DNA of 64,000 nt, from assembly GCA_020532545.1 (NCBI GenBank), contig JAJBAW010000004.1:30903-94902 (forward strand), written 5' to 3'. Within the stretch, counting starts at the first letter, position 1. Each line of letters opens with the position of its first letter. Positions 45,401 to 54,200 of this stretch are shown here, piece after piece. Both the position numbers and the translations under genes were made by a program. The notes below the pieces were generated by a model. The model had not been told where the DNA came from. It was given only the letters and a program-made list of their open reading frames with translations, and made no database searches. This stretch comes from Candidatus Cloacimonadota bacterium (lineage in GTDB: Bacteria; Cloacimonadota; Cloacimonadia; Cloacimonadales; Cloacimonadaceae).

Positions 45401-47573
45401 GCTGATGATCAACCGTCCTCTCGATGCTCATTATTATAGCGCAAACGACGTCTTCAAGTGCCAGACACGCGGTGGCAATCGCTCCCGGATAAATCAAAAC
45501 AATAGCACTGACTACGATCCTACAGCCCCTACCGGTGGTATAGTAAGCGGGCAATTTCCCAAAACTACATTCACCGTAATTCCTGCTAATGCAGGGCAGA
45601 TCACGGGTACGGTGCTGGGCGCAGGTGGCAGCCCATTGGCAAATGTAGCTGTACAGGCAAATGTGGATATTCGCCATCAAGCGGTGGTCACCGATGCCCA
45701 GGGCCATTTCGCAATTCCTAACATATTGCCCGACAATTATGCCATTGTCTTTAGCCGTCACGGCTATGTAGATCAAACCATAAGCATCATTTTGGCAGCA
45801 GGCGAAACCGAAGTGATGGATGTGATCATGAATCCTATGGCTCAGGTAAGCATTACCGGCACCATAGTGCCAAACGATACCGCAATTGGAATTGCCGGTG
45901 CCAGGATCAAGCTCGCGGGTTATGAAGAATACAGCGCCACTTCTATTGGCAACGGTAGCTTTACCTTCCCGGCCATATATGCAAACCAGAGCTATGCTTA
46001 CACTGTTTTTGCGGCGGGTTATGCCTCTAGTAGCGGAATGATAGATCTTGGTGCAGCAGACTACAATATGGGCAATATCACTCTTTTTGAAATTGCCTAC
46101 GCTCCGAGGGGCGTACATGCAGCATTGAATGAAGGCCTCTATTCGGTGGAGCTGAACTGGGATGCGCCTGACCCAAACGCCATCGCTGTCATAGAAAGCT
46201 TCGAAGGAGTCTTTTTCCCACCTGAGGCCTGGTCTCAAGTAATTAGTAATGCCGGCCCTGCCAATACCCTGGGCATACTGCCTACCTGGTGTAGCTTTGG
46301 CTCTGTCAATATCTCCGGTACCGGCAACGTGGTGCCTCCCGAAGGAATCAAGCAGGTCGGCCTGCGGTGGGATCATAATCACCAGGATGAATGGCTCATT
46401 GCTCCTTCCTTCAATTGTCCGCTTGATGCGCATATGAGCTTCGATACCTATGCCCATTTTGGCTCTGTAAATGGAGATCATTACTATGTGAAAGTCTCCT
46501 CTGATGGTGGCAATAGCTGGAGTATCCTCTGGGATGCAAGCGCTCAAGTGGCAGGAGAAAACCATTATGAATATCCTGTCACGATCGATCTGGCTGCCTA
46601 CGCCGGCATGGATATAGATCTTGCTTTCCAGGCTGAAGACTCTCCTTCCAATGAAGGCCTGTGGCATGAATGGTTGATCGATAACATATATGTCGGCAGT
46701 CCCAGAGAAAGCATCCGCGTTGTCCGCTCTGAAACTGAACGATATAACATAACTGGCATTGAACACAGCGGGCTTAGCCTTCCCACCAGCAGCACAAACC
46801 GAGCTTTGCTGGGATACAAAGCCTGGCGTTTGGTAGTTGGACAGGAGAATAACGAAGATAGCTGGACACCCCTTTCCGGGGACACTATTAGCACTTTGAA
46901 TCACGTGGATAATGACTGGACTAGCCTGCCCAACGGTACTTACAAATGGGCTGTGAAAGCCTTATATGCCGCCGATGTGATGTCTGCCCCTGCCTTCTCC
47001 AATAGCTTGGTAAAAATTGTGGCAAACGGCACCATCGTGGGCTTTGTAAGAAGACAACAGAACAATCAGGCCATTGCCGGCGCCACAGTAACCGTCGAGG
47101 GTGGCTCGACTGCCACCACAAACAATGCCGGTGCTTTTAGCTTGAATGTGCCTGCCGGGATCTATAGTGTAAGCGCTTCAGCTCCGGGTTTCGGCACTCT
47201 TACTCAGGAAAACATCGCTGTGGCTCCCAATCAAAATACCACAGTAAACTTCATTATGATCCCTGTTTCAAACGAAGATGAGATTGTGCCCATCACCGTA
47301 ACTGCCCTGCGTGGCAATTACCCGAATCCCTTCAATCCCGAAACCACTATCAGCTATGATCTTAAAGATGCCTCCGATGTACGCCTTGCAGTGTACAACG
47401 TAAAAGGCCAATTAGTCCGGAATCTGATAACTCAGGATCAGGCTGCCGGGCGTTACCGGATAGTCTTCAATGGCCGTGATGATAATGGGAATGTGCTCTC
47501 AAGTGGTATTTACCTCTATCGTTTCACTGCCGGGAAATACAGCCGTACCCGCAAAATGATGCTTATGGAATAA
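42468..47573 (+). CDS. Giant modular surface protein with FlgD-like sorting domain (1701 aa)
   Basis: 1701 residues with a signal peptide (ILFAMLLALTLGAFPSLSA). Approximate order: N-terminal TIGDG module (25-205), choice-of-anchor-D (208-312), MAM-like (318-475), CARDB (478-580), TIGDG (582-745), choice-of-anchor-D (750-860), TIGDG (862-1020). Two carboxypeptidase-regulatory domains (1025-1190), a cleaved-adhesin-like domain (about 1215-1395), FN3-like, and a third regulatory domain follow. The terminal domain has YPNPFNPETTISYDL, VYNVKGQLVRNL and SSGIYLYRF. It is a close paralogue of the 2751-residue protein encoded head-on at 48.3-56.5 kb; both start TIGxG and share APAPYGTWY and FRQQLLY. 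No enzyme motif is present; surface attachment is inferred. Confidence 0.85.
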   Translation: MKRMILFAMLLALTLGAFPSLSAQVTVTIGEGTQSNTDTGAPAPYGTWYRAFRQQLLYKADDFYAAGAGPGLISALAFNVQSLGDCSPMTNYTIRLKHTEQEALNSTFEAGEYTTVWQSDSFMPSTAWNQHNFAVPFLWDGASNLLVDISTDAAPATYTANARVYYTSTSYNSSLRFQSDSAHGSTGTIGGTATNRSNIRFIMSALSADPLLIVSPAAKDFGDVVLGHSLSQAFRMRNAGGGILTVNSMSVSGSEYFSLIDPPALPQGIAAGEHTVFQVAYTPTAPGEHTATVTITDNLRATHTVGLSGHGVDATIYELNYAQGFDEVAIPDLPLGWGHICESAGTSAYVKTVINSPHSEPNCVAMQSSADINAVVMLVAPPLATAIPANTLRVKLWGKGNGYSLKVGIMTNPADAATFTELQALTFNSNWTQYQVSFANYTGAGKFIAFKHANNSSGQLVYLDSIELEMMGANDLAGIALIGNSIPSVGATTQYTVSVLNSGAAPQSSYTVKLYDGNNVEFASTAGTASIAPGIALDVPVSWIPATEGLMSIYGKVILAGDINPENDASSPISISVQAAGLMSSTIGDGGGTARVPLDFSFKSSIYQNIFFPAEIGMVGTIHTISLYNQFLSANLIDKPVKIWMGMTDRQNLGEGWIPSTAMNLVFDGTMDFPDGANIITFPLQLPFAYTGGNLVVMFNRPLDGQRYSASDYFETQTGVTGRAREIHSDSSNYDPANLTGGSLTGVFPKTSLALAPLIGDPVFSMNPGAHDFGEVSLGSSRSHNFSVMNIGGGTLDINSINIGGNGTMTLSNLPTLPAALNTGETATFTVIYTPNSLGEDTATVTIAGNRETHAAELRGTCASNITIGSGAQTSRIPIDFYYQTSLFETIYLANELNNFSGTITGLKLYNQFASNLLSKPIKIWLGSTTQTSLENGWIPSTELTPVFDGTVNFPSGENTISINFPEPYSYLDGGNLVLMINRPLDAHYYSANDVFKCQTRGGNRSRINQNNSTDYDPTAPTGGIVSGQFPKTTFTVIPANAGQITGTVLGAGGSPLANVAVQANVDIRHQAVVTDAQGHFAIPNILPDNYAIVFSRHGYVDQTISIILAAGETEVMDVIMNPMAQVSITGTIVPNDTAIGIAGARIKLAGYEEYSATSIGNGSFTFPAIYANQSYAYTVFAAGYASSSGMIDLGAADYNMGNITLFEIAYAPRGVHAALNEGLYSVELNWDAPDPNAIAVIESFEGVFFPPEAWSQVISNAGPANTLGILPTWCSFGSVNISGTGNVVPPEGIKQVGLRWDHNHQDEWLIAPSFNCPLDAHMSFDTYAHFGSVNGDHYYVKVSSDGGNSWSILWDASAQVAGENHYEYPVTIDLAAYAGMDIDLAFQAEDSPSNEGLWHEWLIDNIYVGSPRESIRVVRSETERYNITGIEHSGLSLPTSSTNRALLGYKAWRLVVGQENNEDSWTPLSGDTISTLNHVDNDWTSLPNGTYKWAVKALYAADVMSAPAFSNSLVKIVANGTIVGFVRRQQNNQAIAGATVTVEGGSTATTNNAGAFSLNVPAGIYSVSASAPGFGTLTQENIAVAPNQNTTVNFIMIPVSNEDEIVPITVTALRGNYPNPFNPETTISYDLKDASDVRLAVYNVKGQLVRNLITQDQAAGRYRIVFNGRDDNGNVLSSGIYLYRFTAGKYSRTRKMMLME

Positions 47574-47582
47574 AGCGAAGGC

Positions 47583-47606
47583 CAAGCCCCAGATATCTGG
47601 GGCTTG
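47583..47606 (+). terminator. Terminator of the 1701-residue protein gene
   Basis: A perfect palindrome CAAGCCCCAGAT/ATCTGGGGCTTG starts 9 nt after the stop and is followed by GGTTTTGGTTT. Confidence 0.85.
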
Positions 47607-48165
47607 GGTTTTGGTTTGCCCAGAATGCTTTCTGCGCCGATGGACTGAAAGAAGTCCAGACGCCTAATCAGCGGGAAGGCAACATGAGATCAAGGGCGTT
47701 GTGTTTGGCGGCAAGGTTTGAAGCAAGAAACAATGAGAATATGGGGCATAGCGCAAGTAAACGGACGTTGGTCGTTAGAGTGGGTACCCTTTCCGAAAGT
47801 GGGAAAGCCCAAAAGCTGAATAGCTCTATAGATTATGACAGATGGGTTCATATTCAGGCAGGAAAGCTGAACTGGGGAAGCCTGTTGTTGTCTGCCTTGG
47901 CATTAAGATCGATCAAGCTGAGAGGCAAGTGAGATCTGAAGCGACAGCAGGTGGCAGATGAGCCCGTATTAGTGATTAATCTTTTGCCGATGAATCTGGT
48001 AATTGCCCCCATCCTCTAAGATGATTTACAAGGGTCTCACCGCGATTACGCTTATCTTGCTATCACACGATATTGGATGTCGCTGTAAGTATCAGCTTAG
48101 ACTCTCACGATAGTAAATATAAGCAATAACAGGCTGCCAGGGATTACCCAAAATAAAACGAGTAA
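47607..48165. other. Interval between two convergent giant genes
   Basis: An 82-codon plus-strand frame (47684-47932) is present but has no ribosome-binding site or recognisable similarity. I see no RNA gene or mobile element. Confidence 0.4.
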
Positions 48166-48189
48166 GGGCACGACCTCTCGATCGTGCCC
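48166..48189 (-). terminator. Hairpin downstream of the 2751-residue protein gene
   Basis: GGGCACGA pairs with TCGTGCCC around an 8-nt loop, about 75 nt after the stop codon. The T run on the minus side is weak (TCGTTTTATTTT after 8 nt), so it may be only a partial terminator. Confidence 0.55.
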
Positions 48190-48262
48190 GCTTCTCATTT
48201 TTACGATACCTTAGATAAGCCTTTTACAGAAAGCTTATAAAGTATCCTATATTCATATGACA

Positions 48263-51200
48263 CTATTCCATCAACATCATTTTGCGGGTATCGCTGTATT
48301 TTCCGGCAGTGAAACGATAGAGGTAAATTCCACTGGAGAGCTGGTTCCCTTTGTCGTCACGTCCGTTGAAGGTTACACGATAGCGTCCTGAAGCCTGATC
48401 TTGATTCACCAGGCTACGCACCAATTGGCCTTTGATGTTATATACGTTCAGGTGCACGTTCGTGGCGTCTTTGAGCTCGTAGCTGATGGTGGTTTCAGGG
48501 TTGAAGGGATTGGGATAGTTGCCGTTCAACCTGGTTATGGTTACAGGCATGATCTCATCTTCATTTGAAGTGGGAGTCATTTGGAAGTTGAGAGTGGTGT
48601 ATTGATCTGGTGCTACGAAGATATTGTCGTAGTTTAAGGGTTTGTAACCTTCTGCGGTGGCTGTTACTGTGCAGATTCCGACCGGTACGACCAAGATATA
48701 GGAACCGGCACTGTTTGTTGTGGCGGAAAATCCACCTTCTGTGGTAATGGTGGCACCAGCAATAAACTGGTTGTCACCTTGCCTTCTCACATTGCCTATG
48801 ATGGTGCCAGTCAACAATTCTTTGACTATTGTATTTGAGAGAACCGGGGTCGACATCACATCGGCGGTGTACACGGCTTTCACAGCCCATCTGTAAGCGC
48901 CATCTGGAAGGGTATTCCAACTGCTGTCCACGTGGTTTAGCGTGCTGATCAAATCATCGGAAACCGGGACCCAGAGAATCTCGCTATTTTCCTGCCCTGC
49001 CACAAAACGCCAGGCTTTGTAGCCGATCATTTCACGATTTGTGCTGTGGGCAGGATTGCCGCCACTGGTTTTGGCGATCTGTGCTGCGGGCTTGCTGGAG
49101 ATTAGCTGGGAGTTGGCAAAGCGGATCTGGTCTCCGGAATTGCCGATTATGAGATTATCGATGAACCACACATACATCAGGCCAAGATACTCTGGAGAAC
49201 CAAGGGCGTGGAAGGCAAGCTTTACCTCCATCCCAGCATAGTCTGCCAGATCGATGACGATGGGGGAAACGTATTGGTTTTGTCCTGGCGGGAGAGCCGT
49301 GGCATCCCACAACACAGTCCAGCTATTGCCAGCATCGGTGGAGATCTTTACATAGTAATGATCGTAATATTGGGAACCGTATTTGGCATAAGTGTCAAAG
49401 ACAAACTGGGCATCGGGTGGGCAAGTGAAAGCAGGAGTGAGCAGCCATTCGTCCTGAGGGGAATCATCCCACCACAGTCCAGCTTGTTTGCTTCCCTGGC
49501 TGGGCTCTATTATCAGGCCTCCAGTCAGGAAGACGGTACTGACACTGCACCAGGTGGGTAAGACGCCTCCGTCATGGGGCGGATTGGCATTGGTGATGAA
49601 CCGAGACCAACCGCTGGGCGGGAAGACGGTTCCCTCGAAGCCTTCAGTGTTTTCATTGACGTTTGGGTCCGGTGTATTCCAGTTGAGATTGATGCCGTTG
49701 AAGGTAGAATTCTCGGCTGCAATCAGGGAGCTGGGCGGGTAGGCAATTTCGGAAAGCGTGATATTGCCCATGCTGTAGTTTGCTGCACCCACATCAATGC
49801 TTCCAGAGCTAAGGGCATAGCCCGGGGCAGAAATGCTGTATGTGTAGCTGTGGTTTGCGAATACAGTGGGAATGGTGAAGCTGCCATCGTTTGCAGAGCT
49901 CACACTGTAGTTTTCATAGCCTGTGAGGTTGATATCGGCTCCGGCAAGGCCAGATCCGGTATTGCTGGCCAGGATACTGCCGTTCACATTTACCTGCGTC
50001 AGGATGTTCATGCTTACGTTCAGTACCTCAGTTTCATCTGTATCGATAGTTACAGTAGCGGTAAAATCGAGATAACCATGACGGCTGAAGGTGGCGGTGT
50101 AGGTACCAGGCAGGATATACTGGATGTGGTATTCGCCATTTGCATTGGTATTGCCCTGATAGGAGGTATCATTGAGACTGATCTGGACACCGCCAAGGGC
50201 TTGATTGCCAGCTCCGGTGACCGTACCCGTGAGATGACCCACATATCCTGAAATACCCAGGAAAGTAGTCATCGGGAAAGAGCCGGAAAGCTGCGCAGCC
50301 GTAGGCGCAGGAGGCGTAGCAGGATTGTATGTAGCAGTGTTACTGAAGATTTTACGAGCTCGGTTTATCCCTCTGGTTTGTGATCTGAAGCGATCGTATT
50401 GGTGGTGAATGCCAGCTTCAAGGGGTCGCAATACTGTTACCACCAGATTTTCCCCATTCAGATACAAATAGGGCTCAATAAAGGGAATCGTGATAGTGTT
50501 TTCCCCGGCGGGGTAGTTCAGAGGCCCATCAAAAACCAGAGTGTGATTACTATCCGCAGGTATCCAACCTGTGTACAGATTGTTCAGCGCAGTGGTACCA
50601 ATATACACCTTGGTAGGGATATTGCTAAGGTCTGAGACGAAATCGTTGTAAAATTGGATACCGCTCAGGAAGCCCATGTAGTTACCCAATTCCTCAGGAT
50701 AATACAGAGCCTGGAAGAGGCTGGTGTTATAGTACATATCTACAGGGATGCGGGCCAGAGAGGACCCATCACCCACAGTGTAACCATATTGTCCAGAAGG
50801 CAATACAATTAAGTCCAGAATATTGCTATAGTCATTTCCCTGAATAAGATCACCGGGCAACACCACTCTAGCCCGGATCTGCATATCACCCGCGGTAGCA
50901 GGAATCCACATTACAGTCACATTGATTTCCTGGTTCGCGGCAATATTGGGGCCAAAAATCGAGGCCAGCTCGGTAGTTCCGGAGTAGAGCTTTACAGTAT
51001 AAGCACCAGCAACTTGCGGTGAGGTTCCAGTATTCTTGATCTGGACCACGAAGTTTGAAGGAGATCCTACCGTGGGGGTGGTATTGCCAATGACTGTAAG
51101 TGCAGCTAGGTCATTGGGCATTCTTCGCAGCATATTGGAGAAGGCAGGATTGGAGAGCAGGCCTTCCGCATATACTGTTTTCACCGCCCATTTATGGTGA

Positions 51201-54200
51201 CCATCGGGCAGAGTATTCCAGCCGGCAAACACAAAGGTGGTATCGTTAATAGGAGTGGTGGTGATCTGAGTCCACAGGGCCTGATTGAGTTCCTGACCCT
51301 GCATCAGTTTATAGACATGATAGCCCACTGGGATACGGCTGGGCGGAGCATCGCTTGCGCCCCGTCTTGGGGCTGGTGGCATCGTCTTGCTGAGGCCTAC
51401 TGCCATGAGTGCAGCTTCAGATTCACTGAGGCCTTTCAAGGCAAGTGGCACTTGGGGTGAAGCACTGGTGCTCATCAAGGGCTCAGCTTCAACAAGCTGC
51501 ACATCATCAATGTACCAGCCTGCATAGTTTACCACGGTGCTGGCATACATCTGGAATTGGATGGTCACCTCTGATAAACCGCTAAAGTTGTTAAGATCAA
51601 CGATGCGTTCCCGCCATTGTGTGGCGGCATAATCCCAGGAAGGGCCCCAAACCACTGTGCCATTTACACTCACCTGTGCATAGTCCCAATCTCCAAATAT
51701 GCTTTCCCAACTCCAGAAACGCAGTTGGTTAACCCCGAGGCCGGCTAAATTGAAGGTTTTGGTGAGGTAATTGAAGCCTCCGGAATTGGTGTAATTCGTG
51801 TTTATCCTGGTCCCCCACATTCCGGTTCCGGAGTGTGCCGTAGGGGGCGGAATAAGATTGTCTTCTAAGTAAGTAGGATCCCAGTTTGCTACATCATAGC
51901 TGGAGGTGTGTTCCCAATCACCCAGCGGATTGATCCAGCTTGAGCTGGCTATCCAGCCGCCATCATCACCTTCAAAATCGAAGCTCAAGCTGTTCCCGGT
52001 TTCATTAGGGGCTTGCCAAACAAGGCTTACCAAGGTTTCGGCATCATTCAGAGTGGCAGTTACGGCAGTAGGTGGCAGGTTGAGCTCATGCATTGTAAGT
52101 GTTCCCATGTCGTAGTTTGTACTTCCCACATCGATGCTGCCGCTCCGGGCATAATATCCGGCTCGGACGATGGAATATTCATAGGTATTTCCGGAAAGCA
52201 CGTTGGGAATGGTGAAATGACCCAGGGCATTGCTCGTAGCAGTATAATCCATAACCCCCATCAAAGTTACGATAGCCTCTGAGAGACCTTGATCAAGGTT
52301 ATCATCACCCACTATGGTACCATTTACGGATACTGAGCTGGAGGGCGACATTTCGATATTGAGTATGGTATTTTGATTTTCCACGATTGTGAAAGGCAAG
52401 TTTAGATCTTCATAGCCCAGCTTATGAACAGTCAAGCTGTGATCCCCTTCCAAAAGGTAAGGGATGCTGAATTCGCCGCTGACAGAGCTGGTGGCATTGT
52501 GAAAGCTATCATTGACCTGAATATTCGCCCCTTCCAGGGGGATGCCGGAGGAAGTAACCGTTCCGGATAGAGTTCCCATACCTTCCACCACGAAGATGAA
52601 AGTGGCTTTGGGGAAGGTACCGGAAAGAGTGCCTACGGCTGAGGGTGCCATGGGGTCGTAATAGACGGAATCACTTTGCAGTTTGCGGGCACGGTTTGTA
52701 CCCAGGGTTTGCGCCTGGAAATCGTCACTGGAGCTGTAATACTGCGTGTCAAAAGAGCGTAAGGCATAGAGCACAAGATTGCCCTCTGTATAATCGAAGG
52801 GCAGCTGCAAAGGCACCGTGATGGTATTCTCCTGGGAGGGGAAATTTAAGTTGCCATCGTAAACCAGAGTAAGAGTATTGGGATCTACCCACCCTGAGGA
52901 AAGATTTTCCAGCAGGGTGGTTCCCAGCCAGAGCTTCACCGGTATATTGGAAAGGTTGCTGACGAAGTTGTTAAAGAATTGAACGCCAGTGATCTGACCA
53001 AATATATTTATCTCATTTTGATAGTAGAGGGTTTGGAACAAGGAGTGCCTGTTGTAGAATTCCCAGGGGACACCTGAAAGCTGATTCCCCTCACCCACTG
53101 TAATGCTAACCACGTTTTCTGGTTGTACCACCAGGCTCATAGGCAAGGTTTCATCGTTCATACTGTTTACATCACCAGCCAGAACTACTTTGCCAATAAG
53201 AGACATCGGTCCTTCGGTGCTGGGAGTCCAGGCAATCTGCACTGGCAGAGTTTCTCCTGCTGCGATCAGAGGGCCCATTTGTGAGGCGAGCTCCGTGCCA
53301 TCGCCAGACATCAGCTTTACGCTATATTCACTTTGAGGAGCTGTGCCATTATTGAACACGTCAATCGTGTAGGTGCTGAGAATACTTACACTGGGGGCAG
53401 CATTTCCGTTGATCGCCGTAGCCGCCAGATCATTGGGAGCAATCTCCTCAAAACTGAGATCATCAATGTAGATGGTTCTGGCTGGGGAGTTTGAAGCATG
53501 ACGAAAAGCGATGTACCTGCCGGTACCGGTATACTCAGAAAGTTCCACCACATATTCGTGCCAGCCAGACAGCACACTCAGCTCTTCCGCCAGTTCAAAG
53601 GTGGCCGGATTATTGAGATCCACGATTGTGCCGATCTGGAGCCTGAAATTCGTCCCGCCTTTGGCCATAAGCTTTACCCGGATGGAGCTGATATCTACAC
53701 CGTCATCGATCAAGGGTGAAATCAAGATCAGCTCTGCAGCGGGATCGCTGCCATTGGAAAATTGCACACAGTTTGGCGCAGAAAACGGCGCAGAGCTGCT
53801 GGTGCGCAAATAGCTGTTTGTGGCGCTGCTATTTAGAATTTTGGACCAACCCAAGGGGAAATCCGGGATCGAGACATTATCCCAGGTTTGCAGTATGGGC
53901 AGGGCATAGATGCTAGGGTCAAAACCTGTGCCACTGAGCTCTACAGTATGGGTCTGGCGGTTAGTATCGTCCACAAGGCTTACTATGGCACTATGCTCAC
54001 CAGCGGCTGTGGGACTGAAGCTGAGCGTGAAGGTGGCCAGCTCTCCGGTATTCAGGGATACTGGCAAAGCAGGTAATTCGGATAAGCTGAAAGCAGCAGC
54101 ATCATCGCCACCGATGTTGATGCTACTCAGGCCCAAAGTACCGCCTCCGGCATTGGTGATAAAGAATTCTTGCGCTGCACTTTGTCCCAAAATCACCTCA

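Noticed and set aside
47684..47932. 82-codon plus-strand frame between convergent giant genes
   Set aside because: No start signal, no domain and no hydrophobic pattern; consistent with chance.
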